Of a stretch of DNA of 41,229 bases, positions 25,354-34,608 are shown one piece after another; position 1 is the first letter of the stretch, and the number at the start of each line of letters is the position of its first letter. This DNA comes from Legionellaceae bacterium. Its GTDB lineage: Bacteria; Pseudomonadota; Gammaproteobacteria; Legionellales; Legionellaceae. A program made the translations under genes and the position numbers. The notes beneath the pieces are model-generated. The model was not told where the DNA came from. It saw only the letters and a list, made by a program, of their open reading frames with translations, and ran no database searches. The DNA is taken from NCBI GenBank assembly GCA_030157805.1, contig JAOAUB010000064.1:1-41229 (forward strand), written 5' to 3'.

Positions 25354-26424
25354 TTAAAGGGTACCGCGACGAACCTGATCGCGCTCAATCGCTTCAAATA
25401 AAGCCTGAAAGTTCCCTTCGCCAAAACCATCATTGCCTTTGCGCTGAATAATTTCAAAAAAAACGGGACCAAACACATTTTCAGTGAAAATTTGGAGTAA
25501 TAATCCTGATTTAGGATCACGATCTCCATCAATGAGAATACGCTCTTGTTGTAATTGCAGCAAGGGTTCTTGATGCCATGGAAGCCGATCGTTGATCATG
25601 TCATAGTAAGCATCAGGAACATCAAGAAACTTCATGCCATTGTCGTGTAATTGATGAACGCAGTCGTAAATATGATGCGTTGCTAGGGCAATGTGTTGTA
25701 TTCCTTCGCCATGAAACTCATGTAAAAATTCTTCAATTTGCGAACGATCATCTTTGGATTCGTTAAGAGGTATTTTTATTTTTCCGCAAGGGCTGCCCAA
25801 AGCGCGGCTGATAAGGCCGGTCATTTTTCCTTTAATATCAAAGTAACGTATTTGTTTGAAGTTAAAAATTGAAGCATAAAAATCAGCCCATTTGTCCATA
25901 TTACCACGGTGGACATTGTGGGTAAGATGATCAATGGTGACCAATCCTGCATTCGTAGGACCTTGCATGCTTGGTTGTGTCTCGTTCCATTGTCCCGCAA
26001 AAGGTTGATGGTGCTTATCAACGAAATAAATGACGCTACCGCCAATGGCATTAATGCCGAGCAGATGATGTGATCCTTGTTGGTTGTCTTGAAACGGGGT
26101 TGCGCCGTGCGCTATGGCGAAGTCATAGGCTTTTTTTGCATCATGAACGCGAAATCCCATGGCACATGCGCCAGAACCATGTCGTTTACTATGTTCCGCA
26201 GCTTGAGAGGCGGGCATTGCATTGACAATAAATTGAATGTCACCTTGTTGATAAGATGTAATATCCTCAGTTTGGTGAGTACCCGTTATTTGAAAACCCA
26301 TCATGGAAAACAGGCTGTGAAAAAGTGACTTATCTGGTCCTGCAAACTCAATAAAAGCAAAACCATCTAAGCCGCATGGATTGTCGTTAATGTGGTTACT
26401 TGACGCAGTCAATTCCTTCATCAT
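25354..26424 (-). CDS. hpd: 4-hydroxyphenylpyruvate dioxygenase (legiolysin)
   Basis: 356 residues, two vicinal-oxygen-chelate domains. It converts 4-hydroxyphenylpyruvate to homogentisate with O2 and Fe(II). The iron ligands are in place: H166 (TIDHLTHNV), H244 (GIQHIAL) and E324 (FFEIIQRKG). In Legionella this protein is known as legiolysin (Lly); the homogentisate made by it autoxidises to the brown HGA-melanin pigment and is tied to colony fluorescence and ferric iron reduction. The gene starts inside the end of the methyltransferase gene (29-base overlap) with AGGA in front. Confidence 0.96.
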   Translation of the reverse strand: MMKELTASSNHINDNPCGLDGFAFIEFAGPDKSLFHSLFSMMGFQITGTHQTEDITSYQQGDIQFIVNAMPASQAAEHSKRHGSGACAMGFRVHDAKKAYDFAIAHGATPFQDNQQGSHHLLGINAIGGSVIYFVDKHHQPFAGQWNETQPSMQGPTNAGLVTIDHLTHNVHRGNMDKWADFYASIFNFKQIRYFDIKGKMTGLISRALGSPCGKIKIPLNESKDDRSQIEEFLHEFHGEGIQHIALATHHIYDCVHQLHDNGMKFLDVPDAYYDMINDRLPWHQEPLLQLQQERILIDGDRDPKSGLLLQIFTENVFGPVFFEIIQRKGNDGFGEGNFQALFEAIERDQVRRGTL

Positions 26425-27088
26425 TTAAATTCCTTTTAGGTTTAACCAAAAATAATCCGTCTGCAATGGCCAATAAGCTGATATCAACGCGGGAATCATG
26501 TTTTAAAAATTCATTAAGTTTACGAATTTCACGAGTTTGTGCATTGGCATCCGCTTCCTCAACTACTTTCCCCCCCCAGAGGGTATTATCAATAGCAATT
26601 AGACCCTTGGCGCTTATTAATTTTAAAGCTAACTCGTAATAACGTAATAAATTTGTTTTATCAGCATCAATAAAAATGAAATCAAACTGATGCTGATAGC
26701 CGTCGTTTAACAACGCGTGCAGGCTTTCAAGGGCTGGCCCAAGACGTTGTTTTATTTTATGCGCAAATCCTGCTTTTTGCCAGAAATCAAGGGCAATAGG
26801 ACTCCATGTTGGATTGAGATCGCAGGTAATTAATTCGCCATCATTTGGCAAAGCCATGGCCATGGCAAGAGCGCTATACCCGGTGAAAGTTCCCAATTCA
26901 AGCACTTTCTTGGCGTTGATGAGTTGTAATAAAAATTGCATAAATTGACCTTGTTCAGGCGCAATTTGCATATTCGCCAAGGGAAGCTTTGCAGTTTCCT
27001 CGCGAAGAGCCTTTAAAAAGGGCGGCTCTCGTAAAGAAACGTTGAGAATATACTCATGCAAAGCTTCTGTGATGTTCAACTGCTTCAT
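26396..27088 (-). CDS. SAM-dependent O-methyltransferase (CCoAOMT-like family)
   Basis: 230 residues. The SAM-binding core is VLELGTFTGYSALAMAMALP with acidic residue pairs further on (ITCDLNP and FIFIDADKTNLLRYY), the divalent-metal/substrate region typical of the catechol/caffeoyl-CoA O-methyltransferase family, plus AIDNTLWGG. The methyl acceptor is unknown; being inside an amino-acid/aromatic catabolic operon, a catechol-like phenol is plausible. Its start overlaps the ldh stop by four bases (ATGA) and its end overlaps hpd, so the operon is very tightly coupled. Confidence 0.9.
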   Translation of the reverse strand: MKQLNITEALHEYILNVSLREPPFLKALREETAKLPLANMQIAPEQGQFMQFLLQLINAKKVLELGTFTGYSALAMAMALPNDGELITCDLNPTWSPIALDFWQKAGFAHKIKQRLGPALESLHALLNDGYQHQFDFIFIDADKTNLLRYYELALKLISAKGLIAIDNTLWGGKVVEEADANAQTREIRKLNEFLKHDSRVDISLLAIADGLFLVKPKRNLNDEGIDCVK

Positions 27089-28158
27089 TTGAGTTTCTCT
27101 TGTGCCAAACGATCGGCAATGTCACTCGTTGGGCGATTTTCTTGTTGAGATTGTGTAAATATTTCTAAGAGGATTGCTGTGATACCATCAATTTGTTCAG
27201 AGACTAAGGATTCGGAGGTTTTTAAATATTTACCCGCTGCAAAAATCAAGCCTCCGGCATTAATGACGTAGTCGGGTGCATAGAGGATCCCTTTATCATG
27301 GAGTAGTTGGCCGTGATAAGTATGGGCTAATTGATTATTGGCAGCACCTGCAACAATCGTGGTTTGTAGTTCATGGATAGTTGTATCATTAATGATTCCA
27401 CCCAAAGCACAAGGCGAGAATACATCGCAAGGTGTTTTGTGAATTAAGGCTGTAGGAACTACGGTTGCACCAAATTCTTTGTGAGCAAGGTCGGTTCGTG
27501 CCGCGTTAATATCAGAGACCGTCAGTTTAACGCCCTGCTCATGCAGCAAAGAGGCCAGTAAATAGCCCACGTGACCTAACCCTTGAATGGCAATGTGCAG
27601 ACCTTTTAGGTTGGTTTTGCCTAATTTAAACTCAACAGAAGCTTCGATGCCTCGGAATATTCCCTTGGCGGTATAGGGTGATGGATCGCCATTATAACTT
27701 GATAGACTGGCGACATAGGGCGTATGTTGAGCGATAATGTCCATGTCGCTTAATTCGGTCCCACTGTCTAGAGCTGTGATATATCGCCCACCTAAATCAT
27801 TAACGAACCGTCCAAAAGCGTGCAAATAAGCCGCTCGGTCATAAGCTCCCTTGGGTTTGATAATGACTGATTTTCCACCACCAAGAGGAAGATTGACGGA
27901 AGCTGCTTTGTAACTCATCCCACGAGCTAGACGCATGGCATCATGAATAGCATCGGCGGTTGAGGTGTATTCAATGAAACGGCACCCACCTAAAGCAGGG
28001 CCTAATTTAGTGTTATGAATGGCAATAATGGCTTTCATGCCCGTTGCCGGGTCGACTTTAAAATGAACTTCACCAAAGCCATGGCTAAGGGCATAGTCAA
28101 GAAAATCATCCTGATTTACTGCATCGGGTTCATTATTTTTTTTAATTGAATGCGGCAT
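27085..28158 (-). CDS. Leucine/branched-chain (Glu/Leu/Phe/Val-type) amino acid dehydrogenase
   Basis: 357 residues from ATG 28158, chosen because GGGAG lies eight bases upstream; a longer frame to 28218 has no such support. It deaminates an amino acid to a 2-oxo acid with NAD. Catalytic lysines sit in MSYKAA (K84) and LPLGGGKSVI (K96); ALDSGTELSDMDII is the substrate loop; the Rossmann segment is IAIQGLGHVGYLLASLL. Sequence style fits leucine dehydrogenase more than glutamate dehydrogenase, but phenylalanine cannot be excluded. First gene of the operon with the methyltransferase, hpd and maiA, so its 2-oxo acid products would join amino-acid catabolism. Confidence 0.9.
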   Translation of the reverse strand: MPHSIKKNNEPDAVNQDDFLDYALSHGFGEVHFKVDPATGMKAIIAIHNTKLGPALGGCRFIEYTSTADAIHDAMRLARGMSYKAASVNLPLGGGKSVIIKPKGAYDRAAYLHAFGRFVNDLGGRYITALDSGTELSDMDIIAQHTPYVASLSSYNGDPSPYTAKGIFRGIEASVEFKLGKTNLKGLHIAIQGLGHVGYLLASLLHEQGVKLTVSDINAARTDLAHKEFGATVVPTALIHKTPCDVFSPCALGGIINDTTIHELQTTIVAGAANNQLAHTYHGQLLHDKGILYAPDYVINAGGLIFAAGKYLKTSESLVSEQIDGITAILLEIFTQSQQENRPTSDIADRLAQEKLK

Positions 28159-28251
28159 TGATAAAACTCCCAATAAAATTTGCCCACAAGTTATAGACTG
28201 ATTCTGACTTGAAATCAATGCTCAACAAATAGCTTTATTATTTTTTAGATT

Positions 28252-28280
28252 TTGACTAGGATAGTCCAGATTCTTGAAAT
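28252..28280 (+). promoter_or_regulatory. Candidate promoter for the glycerophosphodiesterase gene
   Basis: TTGACT (28252-28257) and TGAAAT (28275-28280) stand 17 bases apart in the divergent gap between ldh and the phosphodiesterase gene. The -10 matches four of six bases. Moderate to weak. Confidence 0.35.
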
Positions 28281-28337
28281 GGCAGTTAAGAATCATTTAT
28301 TTGACTTTAATTTGTTTTAGAAAGGATTTCCTTCGTC

Positions 28338-29069
28338 ATGCAGTTTACTTTACCCATCAATAAGATTATCGGACATCGTGGCGCTGCCGCTTATGCTCCT
28401 GAAAATACATTTGCAGCGTTTAACACAGCGCTATCATTGGGTTGTCGTCATATTGAGTTTGACGTGATGTTGAGTGCAGATGGAGAGCCCTTTGTCATTC
28501 ACGATGAATCGCTTAAAAGGACTACAAATGGTCGAGGTGATGTTGGTTTAGTGAATGCCAGTTATCTCGAATCGCTTGATGCGGGCAAATGGTTTTCCAG
28601 CCGCTTCCTTGGAGAAAAGATTCCTCATTTGTCGGACGTTCTTAAATGGCTTAATTTTTCTAACGTTCATGCTAATATTGAGATAAAACCTTATCCAGGT
28701 ACTGCAGAACAAACCACGGTGGCCGTCTTATCGTGCATCAATCGATATTGGTCTAATGAGCAATCCATGCTACTTATATCGAGCTTTGATTTGGACGCTT
28801 TGCTGTTATGCCGTACTTTAGCTCCAGAAATGCCGCTCGGTTTGTTACTGCATGCTTGGAATGATCATTGGAGTGATCTTGCCCATGATCTTTCTTGTTA
28901 TTCCATCAATTTAAATCGAAAAATTATTACGCCAGAACGAGTTCGCTCGATCAAAGAAAAAGGATTTCTTGTTTTTGCGTACACCGTGAACCGTCAACGA
29001 CAGGCTAAGAAATTGATTGATTTAGGTGTTGATGCTTTATTTAGTGACTACCCCGATTTACTATCATGA
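28338..29069 (+). CDS. ugpQ: Glycerophosphodiester phosphodiesterase (UgpQ-like, cytoplasmic)
   Basis: 243 residues, no signal peptide, so cytoplasmic as UgpQ. It hydrolyses glycerophosphodiesters to sn-glycerol-3-phosphate and an alcohol. The GDPD signature is complete: IIGHRGAAAYAPENTFAAF with the catalytic His (HRG), HIEFDVMLSADGEPFVIHDESLKRTT with metal-binding acids and the second His, IEIKPY and the C-terminal FSDYPDLL. GAAAGGA precedes the ATG. The stop overlaps the ugpB start (ATGA). Breaking down phospholipid head groups would feed glycerol-3-phosphate, a known Legionella nutrient source. Confidence 0.94.
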   Translation: MQFTLPINKIIGHRGAAAYAPENTFAAFNTALSLGCRHIEFDVMLSADGEPFVIHDESLKRTTNGRGDVGLVNASYLESLDAGKWFSSRFLGEKIPHLSDVLKWLNFSNVHANIEIKPYPGTAEQTTVAVLSCINRYWSNEQSMLLISSFDLDALLLCRTLAPEMPLGLLLHAWNDHWSDLAHDLSCYSINLNRKIITPERVRSIKEKGFLVFAYTVNRQRQAKKLIDLGVDALFSDYPDLLS

Positions 29070-30346
29070 AGCGGTCCATACTGTTTTTTTTAAGTTTATT
29101 ATTATCTTGCTCATTAAGTGCAAAACCTACCGAAATTAGGTTATGGCACTCTTTTTCTGGCCAGCTGGGTGCTCAATTAACGAACTTGATCAATGATTTT
29201 AATCATAAGCAAACGAAGTATGTGATTAAAGCGATTTACAAGGGTGACTACATCAGTTCTTTAACAAGCTTTGCTGCGGCATTTCAGGCTAAGCAATCAC
29301 CGGATTTAGTTCAAGTTTTTGAAGTAGGCACTGCTTCGATGTTAACACCTTCGGGCATCATCAAACCTGCCGAAGAATTATTGCGGGAACAAGGTCAATC
29401 TTTACCTAAGGACAGCTTTTTTCCTGCCGTGCGAAATTTTTACAGTGAATCAGGTCAATTACAAGCACTGCCGTTGAATACGTCGGTACCTGTTATTTAT
29501 TACAATGCCGATTTATTAGCTCAAGTTGGTTATAATCAAGACAATTTTCCAACAACGTGGGATGCGTTTGAGTTATTGGCCGCTAAGTTACAAAAAGCAG
29601 GTAGTGCTTGCGTTTATACCACAGCTTTTCCGGCGTGGATTCAAATAGAATCATTTGCTGCTTTGCATGGATTGTCGCTGATTAATCCACGTACCCATCA
29701 AGCTAATTTCAACCAGCCTGACTTTGTCCGTCATCTTACCCGACTAAAACGTTGGCAAACTCAACATTATTTTGAATACGGTGGGCGTACCAGCGATGCC
29801 ACCGTACTTTTTACAAGCGGACGCTGTGTTTTATTTAGTCAATCATCAGGCGCTTATAATAGTCTTTCGGAGATCGTCAAATTTCATGTGGGGGTGGCAG
29901 CCTTACCTTTAGATCAATCTATTAGCGGCCATCGGTATCCTAATGTTATCGGAGGCGCGGCATTGTGGGCGATCAGTGGACGATCTAACGCCGTTTATGC
30001 GGGAATTGCCGAGTTTTATGCTTATTTAATGCAGCCCTTAATTCAACAACAATGGTATGAAAACACGGGGTATATTCCTTTAGGCGTGAGTGGACGTTAT
30101 GGATTGATTCAAGCGGACAGTCAACATCCTACATTACAGATTGCCAAGCAAGATTTAGCCACGAACTCTCGCTATCCCCTTATAACAACGGAGCGTGGCC
30201 CGCTTAATTTTTTACGGACTATTAATGATGAGGCGATGGAGGCTATTTTTGCCGGTATTAAAACCCCGACACAGGCCATGAACGAAGCCATGTTGCGAGC
30301 AGATTATGCGTTGATGCGGTTTAGAAGAAATACACAATGTGTTTAA
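29066..30346 (+). CDS. ugpB: UgpB-like extracellular solute-binding protein (glycerol-3-phosphate ABC import)
   Basis: 426 residues with a clear signal peptide (MKRSILFFLSLLLSCSLSA, cleavage before KPTEI). The mature start EIRLWHSFSGQLG is typical of UgpB-type family 1 binding proteins; other features are LVQVFEVGTASML, LPLNTSVPVIYYNADLL and ALWAISGRSN. It captures sn-glycerol-3-phosphate or glycerophosphodiesters in the periplasm. It is coupled to the phosphodiesterase gene by a four-base overlap. The permease (UgpA/E) and ATPase (UgpC) genes that normally accompany it are not downstream; the next gene is an unrelated membrane protein. Confidence 0.92.
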   Translation: MKRSILFFLSLLLSCSLSAKPTEIRLWHSFSGQLGAQLTNLINDFNHKQTKYVIKAIYKGDYISSLTSFAAAFQAKQSPDLVQVFEVGTASMLTPSGIIKPAEELLREQGQSLPKDSFFPAVRNFYSESGQLQALPLNTSVPVIYYNADLLAQVGYNQDNFPTTWDAFELLAAKLQKAGSACVYTTAFPAWIQIESFAALHGLSLINPRTHQANFNQPDFVRHLTRLKRWQTQHYFEYGGRTSDATVLFTSGRCVLFSQSSGAYNSLSEIVKFHVGVAALPLDQSISGHRYPNVIGGAALWAISGRSNAVYAGIAEFYAYLMQPLIQQQWYENTGYIPLGVSGRYGLIQADSQHPTLQIAKQDLATNSRYPLITTERGPLNFLRTINDEAMEAIFAGIKTPTQAMNEAMLRADYALMRFRRNTQCV

Positions 30347-30365
30347 TACCAATAAGGAGAGGTTC

Positions 30366-31067
30366 ATGTTTAAAAAATTCGAAAAACAGATGGTTGCGAA
30401 GACTTCAGTTGAGTTATTAACGCGTCATGACTGTATAGTAGAAATCAAGCAAATTTTTAATCATATTTTATTGAATCCTCATTCAGCGTTACGGCAACAC
30501 GTGATAGCGCAAGGCCTTAATTTTAATGAGTTTAAGTTGATGCTCCAAGAGTATCAGGAAGCATTAATTGAAGAAGTCAATTTTCTTCCTGTTCAACATT
30601 TAGTTTCAACATCAAATCATCCTTTGCGAGCTGCTGTCGCCCTATCTAATCTTAATGTTCAACAAACACCCAATGCTTTTTTATTGAATCTTGAAACTTT
30701 TGCCAAAGAGGCTCGTGACTCCCATTTTTATCCGAGAACTAAGACAATCGTGAGTGGAATTATTATTGGACTTCTTTTTGTTGTTATGACAGCGATGCTG
30801 TGTTGTCTCTTTACTTTTGCGGGTAGTTTAAATCTTCTTGCTGCTGTGAGTACAGCCGTGGGGTTTGATGTCTTAGTCGCGAATAATTCGCTTTATCGAC
30901 CTATTTATGAAGCAAAAAAATTGGGCAGTCGAATTAATGAGTTTTTTTCTCATGCCAATCCTCAGTTAGCGATAGCTGGAGCGGAAATATTAGGGCAAGT
31001 TAATGCGGATAGCAGTGACCAACCTCCAAAGTACACACCACCTGAGCAGTTAGTTGCAATAATTTAA
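30366..31067 (+). CDS. Unknown membrane protein
   Basis: 233 residues from ATG 30366, chosen for AAGGAGA six bases before it; the frame extends upstream to 30339 without support. An N-terminal cytoplasmic part of about 125 residues is helical and charged. One or two hydrophobic helices follow: IVSGIIIGLLFVVMTAMLC and, after a short link, LNLLAAVSTAVGFDVLV. A soluble tail ends with a Pro-rich motif (SDQPPKYTPPEQL). I do not recognise the family. It starts 19 bases after ugpB and is followed by a terminator, so it is probably the last gene of the ugpQ-ugpB transcript, although nothing links it functionally. Confidence 0.75.
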   Translation: MFKKFEKQMVAKTSVELLTRHDCIVEIKQIFNHILLNPHSALRQHVIAQGLNFNEFKLMLQEYQEALIEEVNFLPVQHLVSTSNHPLRAAVALSNLNVQQTPNAFLLNLETFAKEARDSHFYPRTKTIVSGIIIGLLFVVMTAMLCCLFTFAGSLNLLAAVSTAVGFDVLVANNSLYRPIYEAKKLGSRINEFFSHANPQLAIAGAEILGQVNADSSDQPPKYTPPEQLVAII

Positions 31068-31087
31068 TTCAATACGTTTTGTTACTA

Positions 31088-31121
31088 CTCTCCTTCTTAT
31101 TATGTCAGGAGGAGAGATTTT
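31088..31121 (+). terminator. Terminator after the unknown membrane protein gene
   Basis: CTCTCCTTC (31088-31096) pairs with GGAGGAGAG (31108-31116; one G-U pair) around an 11-base loop, followed by ATTTTATT. It sits 20 bases after the stop. Confidence 0.65.
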
Positions 31122-31258
31122 ATTGATACATAGCACTATCATCTTATGATACCCCGATTCGAAGCTACTCATTGATAACTTCCTGCAGAGAAGGCATTAT
31201 ATTCAACCTGTATTTTGATCTTAATAACGATCACTATTTTGAAGGAGCAAGCTACGTC

Positions 31259-32575
31259 ATGAAAAAAAACTTAGGTACACAGGGACGATTTGTCTATGTG
31301 GTTGATGGTTGCCGTACCCCCTTTCTTAAGGCGAAAGACATCGGTCCTTTTTCCAGTTCAGATTTAGCCGTTGCTGCTGGTAGAACTTTACTGAACCGCC
31401 AATCTTTTTCTCCTGATGATTTAGATGAAGTCATTATTGGATCCGCGATGCCTGGTCCTGACGAAGCCAATATTGCACGAATTGTTGCATTACGTTTGGG
31501 ATGCGGAAATCAAGTTCCAGCGTTTACCGTGATGCGAAATTGCGCCTCAGGAATGCAGGCCATTGATAATGCTGCTATGGATATTGCAGCGGGACGCAGT
31601 GAGTTGGTTTTAGCTGGAGGCACGGAAGCCATGAGTCATGCGCCAGTTTTGTTTAGCCAAAAAATGGCTTCTTGGCTTGGATCTTGGAGTACGGCGAAAG
31701 GGTATCAACAACGATTTGCAACACTTGCACAATTTCGTGCTTCCTTTCTTATTCCGGTGATTGCTTTATTGCGAGGATTAACCGATCCCATCATTGGTAT
31801 GAACATGGGACAAACGGTAGAAGGGCTTGCTTATGATTTTAAGTTGACTCGTACTCAAATGGATGAATTTTCAGTCCAAAGTCATCAACGTTTAAAACAG
31901 GCTTATGAAGAAGGTCGTATGGGCGAAGTTGTTCCTGTTATTGACAACAAAGGCAAGATCTACACTGTTGATGATGGATTGCGTCCGGACAGTTCGGTTG
32001 AAAAATTGGGTAAATTAAAACCTGTTTTTGATAAAAAATTTGGTATGGTCACCGCAGGTAATAGTTCACAAATTACCGACGGCGCTTGTTTGTTGATTTT
32101 AGCCAGTGCTGATGCCGTTAAAAAGTACAAATTGCCGGTGATTGGCCGAATTGTTGATACCCAATGGGCGGCGTTAAGTCCGGTGCAAATGGGTTTAGGG
32201 CCGGTGCATGCCGCAACCCCTATTATGCAACGACACCATTTAAAACCATCTGATCTGGATTGTTGGGAAATTAATGAAGCGTTTGCGGGTCAAGTTCTGG
32301 CATGTCTTGCCGCTTGGAACGACGATAACTATTGCCAAAATCAATTAGGCTTAGTTAAGGCGATGGGCGCCCCTTCGTTGACGCAAATCAATAAAGAAGG
32401 TGGTGCTATTGCGGTGGGTCATCCCATTGGCGCTAGTGGCGCGAGAATTGTGCTGCATGTTCTTGAGTCTTTAAAAAATTCCAAAGGGACTCATGGCATG
32501 GCTTCGATTTGTATTGGCGGTGGACAGGGTGGAGCAATGTATTTAGAGCGCGTTACTGAGGTGAAGGAATCATGA
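31259..32575 (+). CDS. fadI: Acetyl-CoA C-acyltransferase (FadI-like thiolase)
   Basis: 438 residues from ATG 31259, with GAAGGAG 11 bases upstream; an in-frame ATG at 31172 would add a 29-residue extension without a ribosome-binding site. It cleaves 3-oxoacyl-CoA in beta-oxidation. Active-site residues are present: nucleophile C95 (MRNCASGMQA), the His of GGAIAVGHPIGASGAR and the second Cys in ICIGGGQGGAMYLE; NEAFAGQVLA is the NEAF motif. The length matches FadI (about 436) better than FadA (about 390), and an internal insertion (MASWLGSWSTAKGYQQRFAT region) is also FadI-like. It overlaps fadJ by ATGA. Confidence 0.9.
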   Translation: MKKNLGTQGRFVYVVDGCRTPFLKAKDIGPFSSSDLAVAAGRTLLNRQSFSPDDLDEVIIGSAMPGPDEANIARIVALRLGCGNQVPAFTVMRNCASGMQAIDNAAMDIAAGRSELVLAGGTEAMSHAPVLFSQKMASWLGSWSTAKGYQQRFATLAQFRASFLIPVIALLRGLTDPIIGMNMGQTVEGLAYDFKLTRTQMDEFSVQSHQRLKQAYEEGRMGEVVPVIDNKGKIYTVDDGLRPDSSVEKLGKLKPVFDKKFGMVTAGNSSQITDGACLLILASADAVKKYKLPVIGRIVDTQWAALSPVQMGLGPVHAATPIMQRHHLKPSDLDCWEINEAFAGQVLACLAAWNDDNYCQNQLGLVKAMGAPSLTQINKEGGAIAVGHPIGASGARIVLHVLESLKNSKGTHGMASICIGGGQGGAMYLERVTEVKES

Positions 32576-34608
32576 TTCATTATCAACATTGGAAAATAGA
32601 AAAGGATGCTGAAGCGATCGTTTGGTTGGGGTTTAATCGTCATCATTCTGCGGTCAACACCATTAATCATGTCGTGTTGGATGAATTAAATAGTATTGTG
32701 CAAGATGTTGCGCAAGATCATGATGCTAAAGGATTAATCATTTATTCAGCCAAAGATAAAGGATTTATTGCAGGCGCTGATGTTCATGAATTTTCACAAT
32801 TTAACACGTCAGAGCAAATGATTGATTTTTTAAGAAAAGGGCAAGCTGTTTTTGCTCGTTTAGAAAGTTTAGCAATCCCTACAGTGGCAATGATTCACGG
32901 TTTTTGTATGGGAGGTGGTTTAGAATTGTCTTTGGCTTGCGATTATCGCGTGGCTTCGGATGCTCAAGAGACTCGTTTGGGTTTGCCCGAGATACTACTC
33001 GGATTTCATCCGGGATGGGGTGGAACTGTTCGTCTGCCACGATTAATTGGTGGTTTTTCTGCCTTAACCCAAGTGATTTTAACAGGGCAGGCGCTTTCTG
33101 CAGCACGTGCTAAAAAATTGGGTTTAGTTGATGAAGTGGTTCCTTTGAGACAACTTAAAAGGGCTGCGGTTTATTATATTAAGTCGAAACCTGTTCTGCA
33201 TATGCCAACTTGGATCCAAGCGGCGACTAATTACGTGTGGGTACGTAAAATTCTGGCGATGTTGATACGACATCAAGTTAAAAAGCGGGCGAATCCTCAG
33301 CATTATCCTGCGCCATTGGCGACGATTAATTTTTGGGAGAAGGAGGGCTGTGATGGTGAACGCCCTTACTATAAAGAAATTGATTCGGTACAAAATCTAG
33401 TAGCCCATTCAGATACAGCTAAAAATTTAATTCGAATTTTTAGCTTGCGCGATCGAATGAAAAGTTTTGCTAAAGAAAGCGATTTCCAAGCACAGCATGT
33501 TCATGTTATAGGCGCTGGCGTTATGGGAGGGGATATTGCGGCGTGGTGTGCTTTAAAAGGATTGCAAGTAACTTTACAAGATCAATCCTACGCTAAAATT
33601 GCACCGGCGATTGGACGAGCGCATGTTTTGTTTAAAAAGAAATTAAAACAGTCTCGATTAGTTCAAGCTGCCATGGATAGATTGCTTCCTGATCCTGAGG
33701 GTTATGGCATAGCGCGTGCGGATGTTATTATCGAAGCCGTGTTTGAAAATCTTGCTGTTAAGCAAGAAATTATGAAGACAGTTGAGAAAAAGGCTAAAAA
33801 AGAAGCCATTATTGCAACAAATACGTCCAGTATTCCATTAGATGAAATTAGCCATACGATGGTTGATGGTCATCGCCTGGTGGGGATTCATTTTTTTAAC
33901 CCCGTTGCAAAAATGGAGCTTGTGGAGGTCGTTGCTGGGAAAAAAACGGATCACGAGATAGCTAAACAAGCATGTGCTTTTGTTGGACAAATAGGACGAT
34001 TACCATTGCCTGTTAACTCCATGCCAGGCTTTTTAATTAATCGGGTGTTGATGCCTTATTTGCTTGAATGCGTTCAACTTATTGAAGAAGGTTATTCTGG
34101 GCGCGCCATTGACGATGCCGCATGTGCATTTGGTATGGTGATGGGGCCTGTTGAGTTAGCTGATACGGTTGGATTGGATGTTTGTTTAGCGGTTGCTGAA
34201 AATTTAACGACTTGTTTTGGTGGAACAGTGCCACAAAGTTTACGCGACAGGGTTAAATCTGGCAACCTGGGCAGAAAGTCTGGAGAAGGCTTCTATCGTT
34301 ATAAGAATGGTAAAGCCATCAAACCTAAAGTAGACCATGAAAAACCAATGAAAGATATTGCCAATCGTTTAATTCTACGAATGGTGAACGAGGCCGCTGC
34401 TTGTTTACGAGATGGCGTCGTTGCAGACAGTGATCTTCTCGATGCTGGAATGATTTTTGGTGCTGGATTTGCGCCATTTCGTGGAGGGCCAATGCATTAT
34501 TCAAAACAATTTGGTCAAGATCATCTGAATGAGCTATTTGCAAAACTTGCATCGGAGTATGGAGAACGGTTTAAAATGGACATTAACTTTGATGGCAAAG
34601 GTGACTAG
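32572..34608 (+). CDS. fadJ: Fatty acid oxidation multifunctional enzyme (enoyl-CoA hydratase / 3-hydroxyacyl-CoA dehydrogenase)
   Basis: 678 residues. The N-terminal crotonase domain contains KGFIAGADVHEF (oxyanion hole), HGFCMGGGLELSLACDYR and GLPEILLGFHPGWGGTVRLPRL with both catalytic glutamates. The dehydrogenase half begins with the NAD-binding VIGAGVMGGDIAAWCALKG, then NTSSIPLDEI, VGIHFFNPVAKMELVEVV (catalytic His) and two C-terminal domains (FLINRVLMPYLLE, ALRMVNEAA-like). It carries out hydration and NAD-dependent oxidation in beta-oxidation. Gene order thiolase then multifunctional enzyme matches fadI-fadJ rather than fadB-fadA; the symbol rests on that and size. Start overlaps the thiolase stop. 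Confidence 0.9.
   Translation: MIHYQHWKIEKDAEAIVWLGFNRHHSAVNTINHVVLDELNSIVQDVAQDHDAKGLIIYSAKDKGFIAGADVHEFSQFNTSEQMIDFLRKGQAVFARLESLAIPTVAMIHGFCMGGGLELSLACDYRVASDAQETRLGLPEILLGFHPGWGGTVRLPRLIGGFSALTQVILTGQALSAARAKKLGLVDEVVPLRQLKRAAVYYIKSKPVLHMPTWIQAATNYVWVRKILAMLIRHQVKKRANPQHYPAPLATINFWEKEGCDGERPYYKEIDSVQNLVAHSDTAKNLIRIFSLRDRMKSFAKESDFQAQHVHVIGAGVMGGDIAAWCALKGLQVTLQDQSYAKIAPAIGRAHVLFKKKLKQSRLVQAAMDRLLPDPEGYGIARADVIIEAVFENLAVKQEIMKTVEKKAKKEAIIATNTSSIPLDEISHTMVDGHRLVGIHFFNPVAKMELVEVVAGKKTDHEIAKQACAFVGQIGRLPLPVNSMPGFLINRVLMPYLLECVQLIEEGYSGRAIDDAACAFGMVMGPVELADTVGLDVCLAVAENLTTCFGGTVPQSLRDRVKSGNLGRKSGEGFYRYKNGKAIKPKVDHEKPMKDIANRLILRMVNEAAACLRDGVVADSDLLDAGMIFGAGFAPFRGGPMHYSKQFGQDHLNELFAKLASEYGERFKMDINFDGKGD

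Noticed and set aside
30366-31067. Idea that the unknown membrane protein replaces the Ugp permease
   Set aside because: It has only one or two membrane helices and lacks the EAA loop motif of ABC permeases.
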